From positions 8,329,897 to 8,393,896 of the forward strand of contig CM060684.1 in the NCBI GenBank assembly GCA_030686995.1: DNA of 64,000 nt, given 5' to 3'. The stretch is from Artemisia argyi (taxonomy: Eukaryota > Streptophyta > Magnoliopsida > Asterales > Asteraceae). The first letter of the stretch is position 1; every line of letters begins with the position of its first letter. This document shows, piece by piece, positions 41,967 to 53,795 of this stretch. The position numbers were made by a program, and so were the translations under genes. The notes under the pieces are model-generated. The model saw nothing but the letters and a program-made list of their open reading frames with translations, was not told the DNA's origin and searched no databases.

Positions 41967-44900
41967 TGATGAGTGCGTAAATACTCATCATTTTTGTCTT
42001 ATATGAACTGCCAAAACGTCCAAAAACACCCAATAATGCATCAAAATACTGAAATTATCTCAAAAGTGTGTTTTATATGTTTTAGATGCAAAATGTTTAA
42101 AAACAAATGAAAAACGAACAAAGTTTGCACAATTGGCAGTTTCAGTCCCTCAAGTTTCAAATATTGACAAAACTAGTCCCTGACGTTTTAAAACGAAAGA
42201 AAAGTCAACCCAAGGTTTTATAAAGTCAAAAATTATCAAATTGATCCTTGGGTGATAAATTTGAGAAGATTACACCTTTAGTCCCTGCAGTTTGGAAAAT
42301 TACACAAGTGGTCCCTGGGAAATGTGTTTTTAGATAAAAAGTCAACTTGGGTCCTTGGGAATTAAATAAATGACACAAATGGTCCTTGGAATGAAAGTTT
42401 GAAGAAATTGTAATTTAACCCCTCAAGTTTCAACATTTGGCAGTTTTAGTCCCTGGAGGACCAAAAGTGAAAATTTGCAATTTTTATCCTTGGGAATTTG
42501 GTACTTGGCAGAAAAGGACCTTGAAACAGATTTGGAAAAATTACAAAAACAGTCCTTTGATTTTCAGAATTTGCAAAGTTGGTCCTTGTGCTAATTTACT
42601 ACAACCAAATGGACTCTTGTGATTATATAAGCCCATAAACCAAATAAACTAAAACCAAACCTTACAAATCCACTTTACCCAGGCCCACCTCAAATCCAAG
42701 CCCAAACAATAAACAACCTTCACCCCGTTTTATTAATAATCCCCTAACTTTGACCTTCGTTGACCCCAATTCCACCTCATCACTCATCCCTTTCCACCTC
42801 ACACCTGCAAACAGCTAAACCTCATCATCACCCTACACTCCTTCACCTTCCTACACACTCCACCCCTCCACTACCACCCCTAATCCAAACAAACCACCCC
42901 AGTCCAAATTTTCCCACCCTACACAAGTTATCAGAGGGAAAGAGCCAAATTGCAAGCAATCAATTTGGCGCCAATTCTTTCAATCAAAGGCTGAGTTTTC
43001 CCACAAGTAATCCAATGGTGGGATTTTGCTCCCAAGAAAAGTACAAGCCAGAAGTGGACAAGAGAAGACCAACTAGAAACCCTAGTTTTAATTTTTCTTG
43101 TTTGTATATATAGAAGACTGTGTAAGCCATGGTTTGGCATTAGGAAGTAGGTAGTAATTCTTAGTATAATTTTAGTTTTAAAAAGTTTAGTTTTATGTTT
43201 TCTGCAAATGTCTTGTAATCTTTATTTTCAAAATTAATGCAAGTTTAAACTTTTTAAATTCTGTGTAACTGTTTTTCTTTACTCAACTGCTTATCTATTT
43301 TAGCTTCTTTAAAATGCTTAATTTATGTTTATTAATGCTCACTTAGTGTAGACATAGCTTAACTTAAGTTTCCTTTCAGGGTGTTTATTCAAAAAACTGC
43401 AATTCCCTTTGAAAAATCACACAACACCCCTGTGAAGGGGTGTTTGGCACAAGTACTTCTGGGCATAAAAAGTTGTTTTGACCAATGTTTGATTTCCAGT
43501 TAGCATACTTTTAGCTTTAATAGCAGTGTAGAGAGAGTTTTAGGCATCCACAAGTAGGTTACAAGCTTTTTAGTTGAAAACCTTAGGATATTAAATTTTA
43601 ACTGTTTTTATAAATTGTTCCAGTTGAATCTATTAATTGTCCAATCTTAGTTGTAGCTCTTGTCTAATATCAGCTCACAATATAGTAGTGCATATGCTCA
43701 CTAGTTGATTTTTGATCTCCTTAAGTCTAGAACCCATCATTGTTTCTTTTTCCTGTTAGAACCAATGCCCCATCAGTTGGTTTTATAAATTGTTCCAGTT
43801 GATTTTCTCACTAGTTGGTTTTTTATTTAGTGTAGTTTATGCCTTAAATTTGTCTACCATAGAATAGGTTAGTTATGTTATATCTTGTATTTATACCTGT
43901 TTAGTCGAATTTGCTCAGTTTATCCCATCCTCACCCATTTCACATTCAAGCATTCCCATTTGACCCTGCATTCACCCCCACCAGGCCTGCTGTTACAGCA
44001 GGTCAACTCACCTTTTTCATCTCCAGTTTTAATCAACTTTAGTTTAGCATTACCCTTCAATTTCCATTATGCAAAAATTAGTAGTATAGATTTCATCTAT
44101 TTGTGCTTATATCTGCTTTCCATGGTCACTTATATGCTTATCTTGGTGCCTGCAAAGTCCCTCTCCCAACCAGCAGGTCTGTCATTTTAACTGCACAAAT
44201 TAGGTTAGCATAAGTAGGTTTAGGTCTCTATTTCAGGTTTGTTAGTAGCTTCTAGGTTAGATTTCATGTGCCTCAGCTTATTTGCATTTTCAAGCTTGTT
44301 AGGATAGTTTTAGTTGCCTACAAATTATTGCCATCAGTGCCCTGCTCCTCCAAGTTGTGCACTAGCAGCCATCTTCATAAGCTACCTGTGAGCTCATCAG
44401 TGAGTCCCTTTGTGAGTTTTTAGGTTCTTTGAGAAGCTCATCTACCCTACCTCAAGGCTCAGGGTTCTTATTGCATGTTCTGGCTTATTTGATAAGCCTG
44501 CTTTAAGCTTTTAGCTTGACCCCCTTTTTCTGAGTACACTGATTCATCAGTGTACCTCAGCAATTCCATTAAGCTCATATAAGCTTGTAAGGGTCTGATA
44601 TTGAGCTTGTCAGATCTTTGATGGTTCACCTTTATGGTTTTCCTAATTTCAGATACCAGCTTTTAGGTTTTTGGCTTGTGCTTAAGCTTAAAATTGCCCT
44701 TTGGAACTGCTTATCTCCCCTACACATGATATCTGTCCCAAACACCCTATTTCCAGCCCTCCCCTAGAGCTCACCCCTTGAGCTTTGCTTGAGCTTTTGA
44801 GCTTTTTGGAAAGTTCTTCTGGCCCTTTTCTTAGATTGAGCTTTGCCTTGTACTCTTGATCACCCTTGTGGGCCCCACAGGGGGCTACAGATGCCTCATT

Positions 44901-46198
44901 GGCCTGCTTGGTATTGGACTTTGGAACTGCTTATTCCCCTGCTTATAAGCTTATTCAGTAAGTTTTGCTAGTTGTTTTAGCTTGATCTCAGATCTTTCCA
45001 TCTTTTTCCAGCTTAGTTAGTGATCTAGGCCAGTGGTTTAGCTTCTTTGCAGCTTGTTCATCATCAAAAGCTTAAACCTTAAGCTGCCAATAACATAAGC
45101 TCATTCACCACTTATTTTTAAGTTCCAAAGAAAGTTCCTTTGTAAAAGTTCATCATTTTCAGCAGTTAATTAGTTTTGAAAAAAGAAAAATCCAAAAAAC
45201 CAAATTTAATTTTTAGTGATAGCTTCTATTTAACATAATTTAGCTTTTTAATTTTTCTTTTTAAATTTTTGTTAAGTACTTAGCTATTTTATATTTTTAT
45301 TAAATTCCTCATATATTAAAGTATTTATAATAATTTTTTCAGATTTTTATTTTATTATTTGGTATTTATTAGAATTAATTTTAGTTTTATTAGTTATTAA
45401 TTAATATTAAGTTTAAAATAGCATAATTAGTTTTTATTAAGTAAAATCTAGTTTTTATATTTTTTTATAGCTTTTATAAGTTGTAAAATAATTTTAGAAA
45501 TTTTTCTTAGAGTTTTTACTGTTCATTTACTAATTTTTATAATTTAGAATAGTTAATTAGATAATTAGTAATTAATAAGTAATTAATTAATATAAATTTC
45601 ACAAAAAGACAAAAATACTTATTTTTAATTTTAAAAGTTGTTTTTAGTTATTTTATAATTTTACAAATTTTATTTTCACCTTTTTAGTATTTAATTAATA
45701 ATGTATTATATTTAAGTATTTTAAATATTAATAATAAGTAATAAATAGTATTTAATTAATATTAAATTATTAAATAGTGTAAAAATAGTTTTTCTTTTTC
45801 TAAAAATTTTCTTTTACCTTTTACTTTGTAAAAAAGTCATTTTCACCACCCCCTGGGTGTTTTCAGATTTACGTTTTCACTTTTTATTTGGTACGTTTAC
45901 GTTTTATTTAAACGTAACGTACGCGTTTTTAAGTTTTGAACGTTTCTAGTTTTTGTAACTTTCCCGTCTTATTCATATAGCTTATTTAAGCTATTTCATT
46001 GTAGATTCCTTAGTTCAATCAATCATAAACCCCTTTTTATCCAAATTCACCCGATCACGAAACCGTTTGTTTACTATCCACACCTCGTCGGGACATAACG
46101 ACCCGGGGAAACCCTATACTTCCACGGAGCATTGACTCTAGGCTATCTTTGACTTATTGACCTTGGTCAATAATAATCTGACGGTTTAGGCTCAATCA
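41967..46198 (+). repeat. Element E 5' LTR
   Basis: 4232 bp. Opens with the hairpin TGATGAGT/ACTCATCA. 42130-42600 repeats phrases like TTTAGTCCCTGGAGGACC. TATATATAG at 43105-43113 is a candidate TATA box. 45200-45850 is extremely AT-rich. TTGACCTTGGTCAA near the end is a perfect palindrome. The 117-codon and 101-codon frames here are LTR sequence, repeated in the 3' copy, with no protein-like features. Confidence 0.93.
43105..43113 (+). promoter_or_regulatory. Candidate TATA box in element E LTR
   Basis: TATATATAG followed by AAGACTGTGTAAGCC. About 80 bp further there is ample T-rich sequence. The twin is at 50703-50711. Confidence 0.4.
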
Positions 46199-46201
46199 AT
46201 T

Positions 46202-46222
46202 TTTGGCGCCGCTGCCGGGGAG
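46202..46222 (+). other. Primer binding site of element E
   Basis: TTTTGGCGCCGCTGCCGGGG, four bases after the LTR, is close to the Athila site that pairs with an aspartate tRNA. Confidence 0.8.
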
Positions 46223-46390
46223 GTTGTGCGCGTATTCTACACGGTTTTTCTGATTAGTGTTTTTGGAATTCGTTCCATTGTACATTTATCCATCCTTGTT
46301 CATATTTTTCCATAAAAACCCAAAAATATTTCTCCTTACCCTCTATCCATTTGATTCTACCTTCTTATACCCATCTCATGTATAATTCTT

Positions 46391-48778
46391 ATGGCGTCTC
46401 TCGGCTACACGTGTTTTCACTGTAAAAGTCCGATTGAGGACGGCTTTCGTTGTCTCCGGTGTATTTGTGAGAAATGTGGCAATAATTGTAGTGACAGATT
46501 TTGTGTTTTGTGCAATCTGTTTATAAGTCCAAATTCTCTCAATGATTCACCAAATTCTTCCAACTGCCCTTCACAGCCCGAGATACGTGCTATTAATGAC
46601 AAACCGTCAAGAATTGATCCTAACCTTTCACGGTTTACGGTTAAAAGTTTGTCAAGCATACGTGTTGAGCTTAGGGCAGAGACTGAAAAAAAAGACTTAC
46701 CTAACCTTCACATTTATCAAGAACCAAAACCCGAGACCATAACGGAAGTGGTGGAAATTGCTAGCTCTAAGAGCACACCACTTGTCCCACCTCCAGATTT
46801 TGTTCCTTGTGTCGGTTGTGGTGAGCCACTTTTCGGTTTGCCATGTCGTTGGTGTACATGTGTGCAATGTGGTAATGATATTCAAAACGGGAGTTGTTTG
46901 TTTTGTGGGTCGAGTAATTCATTTGCTTATGACCCTAATCAAGACTCATTCAACGACTCTTCAAATTTTTCCGATTACCCATCACATTCATACGAGCAAG
47001 AATCATATTATCCAAACCTCAATGATGCTTCGTATCAAGTTACACCAAGCCAGACTCAACAGTTTTACTGTTGTGAGTACTGTGGTGGTCCACACTACAG
47101 TTCTGATTGTCAATCAGGAAACACGCTTGTCTATGAGCAGTTTTCTGATAACAATTATGACTACAGCACACACGACTCACAGCCACATCAGTTTTACTGT
47201 TGTGAGTATTGTGGAGGTCCACACACTAGCTCTGATTGTCAAACAGGGAATCCGTTTCCTTGTAACAATTACGACTATTCATGTCAAGACCCACCTCCAC
47301 AAGACCCAACTACCCAAGCAACCCCTCAATTCCCACAAGACCTTTGTGATAAGGTTCTTGAAGCAATTAAAAAATTTAAGGAGGGGTTGGCTACTACATC
47401 GTTTCAAGAATCTCGTGAAAAATCAATGGCAGAATTACTTGCTGAAGAACGAGATGCTAGAAACGAATCGAGCATGGAAAAATTACTTGCTGAGCAAAGA
47501 GCGGTTAAAATACGTGCCAATCTTCGCTATGCTGCTCTTCATGATGACGATGATGATGAGGATTCTATTCAAATGAAGGAATATTACAAAGATTCATCCA
47601 GTTCATCAGTTGAGATTCCTTCCATGGAAGCACAGGGAGATAAGAGTATGCAAGAATTGCTAGCAGAAGAACACATGAAAAATATAAAATCTATGTGTGC
47701 TAGTCTTTCTTATCTCCCTCAGTCTCTTATCACACCCGAAGTTCACACTCACTCTCTTAACATGGGGGATGAGCATCTTAGCACTGTTCCTAATAAGGAA
47801 TCGGACGAATTAATAAAGTCTAGTGTTGAGATCCTTATCCCAATCCCGAGAGAGTCACAGGGAACTTTGGATGATATGTGTGATATTCCTTCACCTCTTG
47901 AGTGTTCAAACGATCAATTTGAGACTTTCTCAGATTTTAGCGATGATTGTATATCTCATGGAGACATTGAGTATATTGAGGCACCACTGCCTCAGTCTGA
48001 TGTTGATCCTCTTCTTGAGGAGTTCGCTGATGAACTTACTCACATCAATCCACTTTCCTTGGAAAGTGATGATGGTCTCCTCGACTTTGAAGCCGATCTG
48101 GGAGAAATTGAAAGTCTCCTATATCATGATCCGTCACTCACTTCTTATCCTGACAATCCAATAGAGAATGTTAATCTCTTGGTTCCCGAAACATTAAATA
48201 CTACTCTCACCAATCCTCTATTTGAATTCAACTATGAATTCACTTTGATTTCTGATAATCCACTATTTGATATTCAGAACGAGGATTGTGATGAGTCTTT
48301 TCCGGAACATGAGTTCACAAATTCACATCTTGTGAATAATTCTCTTCATGAGGAGTTCTCCGGTGAACTCACTCATCATATCATGACTCCTCCGGAGTTT
48401 GATATCCCGGGGGGAGATGCTCTCAATTATGAGAATTTGCAAATTCCCACCCACCCTCCCGGGTTGTTTACGAGCTTACCCTTTGAAATCCAAACTCAGG
48501 CTATTGAGCCTCCTCTTGAGGAAGAAGATCAAATCATGCTTTTCATCATGGTTTTCTTCCTTTTCTTCACCTATAAGGTGACTTCTTCTTTTCTTCACTC
48601 CTTCGGGAATGAAGACACCATTTTTGATCCCGGCATTTTCATGTCTCATTATCTTGAGCCGGATACTTATCTCATCGGTGTGGAACTTTCACGTGCTTCA
48701 TATGTTTGTCCAAACATTTTGAATGAAAGTCCGAGTGAGATTGCTTCTTCCACATCATGCTTCCCCAAGGACAAATGA
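46391..48778 (+). CDS. Element E Cys-rich protein with zinc knuckles and a membrane segment
   Basis: 795 residues, intact. Layout: a Cys-rich zinc-ribbon-like unit at 8-41 and a diverged second copy at 140-172, both with a C-X2-C-X-C-X2-C-G core. Tandem knuckles CX2CX3HX4C lie at 228-240 and 271-283, each inside the phrase FYCCEYCGGPH. Three ELLAEE/KLLAEQ-type units occur at about 350-430 (SMAELLAEER, SMEKLLAEQR, SMQELLAEEH). A long acidic region (about 470-710) follows, then one hydrophobic segment MLFIMVFFLFFTY at about 716-728, and FGNEDTIFDPG near the end. The knuckle spacing equals that of element B Gag, so nucleic acid binding is a fair inference. I recall similar proteins annotated in Anthemideae genomes, without known function. 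ATG 46391 is the first Met of the open frame, 192 bp after the LTR. Confidence 0.85.
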   Translation: MASLGYTCFHCKSPIEDGFRCLRCICEKCGNNCSDRFCVLCNLFISPNSLNDSPNSSNCPSQPEIRAINDKPSRIDPNLSRFTVKSLSSIRVELRAETEKKDLPNLHIYQEPKPETITEVVEIASSKSTPLVPPPDFVPCVGCGEPLFGLPCRWCTCVQCGNDIQNGSCLFCGSSNSFAYDPNQDSFNDSSNFSDYPSHSYEQESYYPNLNDASYQVTPSQTQQFYCCEYCGGPHYSSDCQSGNTLVYEQFSDNNYDYSTHDSQPHQFYCCEYCGGPHTSSDCQTGNPFPCNNYDYSCQDPPPQDPTTQATPQFPQDLCDKVLEAIKKFKEGLATTSFQESREKSMAELLAEERDARNESSMEKLLAEQRAVKIRANLRYAALHDDDDDEDSIQMKEYYKDSSSSSVEIPSMEAQGDKSMQELLAEEHMKNIKSMCASLSYLPQSLITPEVHTHSLNMGDEHLSTVPNKESDELIKSSVEILIPIPRESQGTLDDMCDIPSPLECSNDQFETFSDFSDDCISHGDIEYIEAPLPQSDVDPLLEEFADELTHINPLSLESDDGLLDFEADLGEIESLLYHDPSLTSYPDNPIENVNLLVPETLNTTLTNPLFEFNYEFTLISDNPLFDIQNEDCDESFPEHEFTNSHLVNNSLHEEFSGELTHHIMTPPEFDIPGGDALNYENLQIPTHPPGLFTSLPFEIQTQAIEPPLEEEDQIMLFIMVFFLFFTYKVTSSFLHSFGNEDTIFDPGIFMSHYLEPDTYLIGVELSRASYVCPNILNESPSEIASSTSCFPKDK

Positions 48779-49564
48779 ATTCGGGGTCGAGTCAAGCTAG
48801 CGACTCGGTAAACAAAAACAGAGCATGCTTATAGGGTTTTCACCCTAAGTGTGGGGGAGTCCCCCATGCTATGGTTACAAGAGTGAAAAAACAAAATGTT
48901 GTTTTCCACGCTTAGCTTGTAATGTTGCCCTTTTACGTTCAAAATGTCAGCATAATAACCGGGATTTTGAATATTGGGGACAATATTCATGATTAGTGTG
49001 GGGGGGTATTCGCTATTCTAGCGAATTTTATCACATTTTACTATATAATACCCCCGTTTTTGCCAAAATTTCAAAATTTTCAAAAATTTTTCACTGGTGC
49101 TTCAAAATTTTTGTGGTAATCAGTCCGCCTTGTCTAAGCGACAAAAGGGATTGGCTAGTCCAGGAGCAAACGGCTCTTGGTAAAGACATCTCAAATCCGT
49201 TTACGGCTGGCAATTTGCCCAAAATTGTATGGTTCATCAACTCCCCGAAAACAAATGAGTTGGCTAGCCCGCAAGATTATGGCTTGTGGTAAAGGCCGTG
49301 GAAAACCCATAATTGGTAATCAGCTCACCAAGATGTTGACTATTCCATCAAGAGCTGGCTAGTCCAGAAGCAAACGGCTTTTGGTAAAGACTACTCAAAT
49401 CCGTTGACAGCTGGTGGTTTGCTCAAAATCACACGGTTATCAGGTGTGCCACAGTTCTTACACCTGGCTACTCCAGAAGTGATGGCTTTTGGTAAAGAGT
49501 TTAAAATCCATCAAGTTTTTCTCAAAAGATTGCTAGGGACTAGCAATAGTTTAGTGTGGGGGAT
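48779..49564 (+). other. Element E 3' region with polypurine-like motifs
   Basis: Holds three similar G-rich motifs: AAGTGTGGGGGAG (48847-48859), TTAGTGTGGGGGGG (48993-49006) and TTAGTGTGGGGGAT (49551-49564). The last abuts the 3' LTR and is the expected polypurine tract. The first overlaps the hairpin GGGGGAGTCCCCC. Confidence 0.7.
49151..49550 (+). repeat. Four diverged repeats of about 100 bp
   Basis: Units start CTGGCTAGTCCAGAAGCAAA or a variant at 49151, 49260, 49355 and 49464 (steps 109, 95, 109) and share GGCTTTTGGTAAAGA about 20 bp in. They sit between the E gene and the 3' LTR, where tandem repeats are common in Tat/Athila-type elements. Confidence 0.8.
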
Positions 49565-52500
49565 TGATGAGTGCGTAAATACTCATCATTTTTGTCTTAT
49601 ATGAACTGCCAAAACGTCCAAAAACACCCAATAATGCATCAAAATACTGAAATTATCTCAAAAGTGTGTTTTATATGTTTTAGATGCAAAATGTTTAAAA
49701 ACAAATGAAAAACGAACAAAGTTTGCACAATTGGCAGTTTCAGTCCCTCAAGTTTCAAATATTGACAAAACTAGTCCCTGACGTTTTAAAACGAAAGAAA
49801 AGTCAACCCAAGGTTTTATAAAGTCAAAAATTATCAAATTGATCCTTGGGTGATAAATTTGAGAAGATTACACCTTTAGTCCCTGCAGTTTGGAAAATTA
49901 CACAAGTGGTCCCTGGGAAATGTGTTTTTGGATAAAAAGTCAACTTGGGTCCTTGGGAATTAAATAAATGACACAAATGGTCCTTGGAATGAAAGTTTGA
50001 AGAAATTGTAATTTAACCCCTCAAGTTTCAACATTTGGCAGTTTTAGTCCCTGGAGGACCAAAAGTGAAAATTTGCAATTTTTATCCTTGGGAATTTGGT
50101 ACTTGGCAGAAAAGGACCTTGAAACAGATTTGGAAAAATTACAAAAACAGTCCTTTGATTTTCAGAATTTGCAAAGTTGGTCCTTGTGCTAATTTACTAC
50201 AACCAAATGGACTCTTGTGATTATATAAGCCCATAAACCAAATAAACTAAAACCAAACCTTACAAATCCACTTTACCCAGGCCCACCTCAAATCCAAGCC
50301 CAAACAATAAACAACCTTCACCCCGTTTTATTAATAATCCCCTAACTTTGACCTTCGTTGACCCCAATTCCACCTCATCACTCATCCCTTTCCACCTCAC
50401 ACCTGCAAACAGCTAAACCTCATCATCACCCTACACTCCTTCACCTTCCTACACACTCCACCCCTCCACTACCACCCCTAATCCAAACAAACCACCCCAG
50501 TCCAAATTTTCCCACCCTACACAAGTTATCAGAGGGAAAGAGCCAAATTGCAAGCAATCAATTTGGCGCCAATTCTTTCAATCAAAGGCTGAGTTTTCCC
50601 ACAAGTAATCCAATGGTGGGATTTTGCTCCCAAGAAAAGTACAAGCCAGAAGTGGACAAGAGAAGACCAACTAGAAACCCTAGTTTTAATTTTTCTTGTT
50701 TGTATATATAGAAGACTGTGTAAGCCATGGTTTGGCATTAGGAAGTAGGTAGTAATTCTTAGTATAATTTTAGTTTTAAAAATTTTAGTTTTATGTTTTC
50801 TGCAAATGTCTTGTAATCTTTATTTTCAAAATTAATGCAAGTTTAAACTTTTTAAATTCTGTGTAACTGTTTTTCTTTACTCAACTGCTTATCTATTTTA
50901 GCTTCTTTAAAATGCTTAATTTATGTTAATTAATGCTCACTTAGTGTAGACATAGCTTAACTTAAGTTTCCTTTCAGGGTGTTTATTCAAAAAACTGCAA
51001 TTCCCTTTGAAAAATCACACAACACCCCTGTGAAGGGGTGTTTGGCACAAGTACTTCTGGGCATAAAAAGTTGTTTTGACCAATGTTTGATTTCCAGTTA
51101 GCATACTTTTAGCTTTAATAGCAGTGTAGAGAGAGTTTTAGGCATCCACAAGTAGGTTACAAGCTTTTTAGTTGAAAACCTTAGGATATTAAATTTTAAC
51201 TGTTTTTATAAATTGTTCCAGTTGAATCTATTAATAGTCCAATCTTAGTTGTAGCTCTTGTCTAATATCAGCTCACAATATAGTAGTGCATATGCTCACT
51301 AGTTGATTTTTGATCTCCTTAAGTCTAGAACCCATCATTGTTTCTTTTTCCTATTGGAACCAATGCCCCATCAGTTGGTTTTATAAATTGTTCCAGTTGA
51401 TTTTCTCACTAGTTGGTTTTTTATTTAGTGTAGTTTATGCCTTAAATTTGTCTACCATAGAATAGGTTAGTTATGTTATATCTTGTATTTATACCTGTTT
51501 AGTCGAATTTGCTCAGTTTATCCCATCCTCACCCATTTCACATTCAAGCATTCCCATTTGACCCTGCATTCACCCCCACCAGGCCTGCTGTTACAGCAGG
51601 TCAACTCACCTTTTTCATCTCCAGTTTTAATCAACTTTAGTTTAGCATTACCCTTCAATTTCCATTATGCAAAAATTAGTAGTATAGATTTCATCTATTT
51701 GTGCTTATATCTGCTTTCCATGGTCACTTATATGCTTATCTTGGTGCCTGCAAAGTCCCTCTCCCAACCAGCAGGTCTGTCATTTTAACTGCACAAATTA
51801 GGTTAGCATAAGTAGGTTTAGGTCTCTATTTCAGGTTTGTTAGTAGCTTCTAGGTTAGATTTCATGTGCCTCAGCTTATTTGCATTTTCAAGCTTGTTAG
51901 GATAGTTTTAGTTGCCTACAAATTATTGCCATCAGTGCCCTGCTCCTCCAAGTTGTGCACTAGCAGCCATCTTCATAAGCTACCTGTGAGCTCATCAGTG
52001 AGTCCCTTTGTGAGTTTTTAGGTTCTTTGAGAAGCTCATCTACCCTACCTCAAGGCTCAGGGTTCTTATTGCATGTTCTGGCTTATTTGATAAGCCTGCT
52101 TTAAGCTTTTAGCTTGACCCCCTTTTTCTGAGTACACTGATTCATCAGTGTACCTCAGCAATTCCATTAAGCTCATATAAGCTTGTAAGGGTCTGATATT
52201 GAGCTTGTCAGATCTTTGATGGTTCACCTTTATGGTTTTCCTAATTTCAGATACCAGCTTTTAGGTTTTTGGCTTGTGCTTAAGCTTAAAATTGCCCTTT
52301 GGAACTGCTTATCTCCCCTACACATGATATCTGTCCCAAACACCCTATTTCCAGCCCTCCCCTAGAGCTCACCCCTTGAGCTTTGCCTGAGCTTTTGAGC
52401 TTTTTGGAAAGTTCTTCTGGCCCTTTTCTTAGATTGAGCTTTGCCTTGTACTCTTGATCACCCTTGTGGGCCCCACAGGGGGCTACAGATGCCTCATTGG

Positions 52501-53790
52501 CCTGCTTGGTATTGGACTTTGGAACTGCTTATTCCCCTGCTTATAAGCTTATTCAGTAAGTTTTGCTAGTTGTTTTAGCTTGATCTCAGATCTTTCCATC
52601 TTTTTCCAGCTTAGTTAGTGATCTAGGCCAGTGGTTTAGCTTCTTTGCAGCTTGTTCATCATCAAAAGCTTAAACCTTAAGCTGCCAATAACATAAGCTC
52701 ATTCACCACTTATTTTTAAGTTCCAAAGAAAGTTCCTTTGTAAAAGTTCATCATTTTCAGCAGTTAATTAGTTTTGAAAAAAGAAAAATCCAAAAAACCA
52801 AATTTAATTTTTAGTGATAGCTTCTATTTAACATAATTTAGCTTTTTAATTTTTCTTTTTAAATTTTTGTTAAGTACTTAGCTATTTTATATTTTTATTA
52901 AATTCCTCATATATTAAAGTATTTATAATAATTTTTTCAGATTTTTATTTTATTATTTGGTATTTATTAGAATTAATTTTAGTTTTATTAGTTATTAATT
53001 AATATTAAGTTTAAAATAGCATAATTAGTTTTTATTAAGTAAAATCTAGTTTTTATATTTTTTATAGCTTTTATAAGTTGTAAAATAATTTTAGAAATTT
53101 TCTTAGAGTTTTTACTGTTCATTTACTAATTTTTATAATTTAGAATAGTTAATTAGATAATTAGTAATTAATAAGTAATTAATTAATATAAATTTCACAA
53201 AAAGACAAAAATACTTATTTTTAATTTTAAAAGTTGTTTTTAGTTATTTTATAATTTTACAAATTTTATTTTCACCTTTTTAGTATTTAATTAATAATGT
53301 ATTATATTTAAGTATTTTAAATATTAATAATAAGTAATAAATAGTATTTAATTAATATTAAATTATTAAATAGTGTAAAAATAGTTTTTTTTTTCTAAAA
53401 ATTTTCTTTTACCTTTTACTTTGTAAAAAAGTCATTTTCACCCCCTGGGTGTTTTCAGATTTACGTTTTCACTTTTTATTTGGTACGTTTACGTTTTATT
53501 TAAACGTAACGTACACGTTTTTAAGTTTTGAACGTTTCTAGTTTTTGTAACTTTCCCGTCTTATTCATATAGCTTATTTAAGCTATTTCATTGTAGATTC
53601 CTTAGTTCAATCAATCATAAACCCCTTTTTATCCAAATTCACCCGATCACGAAACCGTTTGTTTACTATCCACACCTCGTCGGGACATAACGACCCGGGG
53701 AAACCCTATACTTCCACGGAGCATTGACTCTAGGCTATCTTTGACTTATTGACCTTGGTCAATAATAATCTGACGGTTTAGGCTCAATCA
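49565..53790 (+). repeat. Element E 3' LTR
   Basis: 4226 bp, same features as the 5' LTR. Differences include A/G near 49930, G/T near 50781, T/A near 50927, T-run lengths near 53060 and 53390, and CACCACCCCC shortened to CACCCCC near 53440. Confidence 0.93.
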
Positions 53791-53795
53791 ATAAT

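Larger units (their letters stand above)
41967..53790 (+). mobile_element. Element E: 11.8-kb non-autonomous long-LTR element
   Basis: LTRs at 41967-46198 (4232 bp) and 49565-53790 (4226 bp), TSD ATAAT on both sides (41962-41966 and 53791-53795). About a dozen substitutions and a few small indels separate the LTRs by eye, about 0.3 percent. The internal part is only 3.4 kb: primer site, one 795-codon frame, repeats, polypurine tract. There is no protease, RT, RNase H or integrase. The Athila-type primer site and zinc knuckles suggest an Athila-like helper. Confidence 0.93.

Noticed and set aside
42760..44190. 117- and 101-codon frames, repeated at 50358 and 51483
   Set aside because: Both are inside the element E LTRs, identical in each copy because the LTRs are copies. 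His/Pro-rich chance reading, no start context.
46758..48164. Second long frames (272 and 113 codons) overlapping the element E gene
   Set aside because: They are alternate-frame shadows of the 795-codon frame; their His/Thr/Leu-rich text follows its codon pattern.
49151..49550. CRISPR-like spaced repeats
   Set aside because: Units are about 100 bp and diverged, in a plant LTR element; not a CRISPR array.
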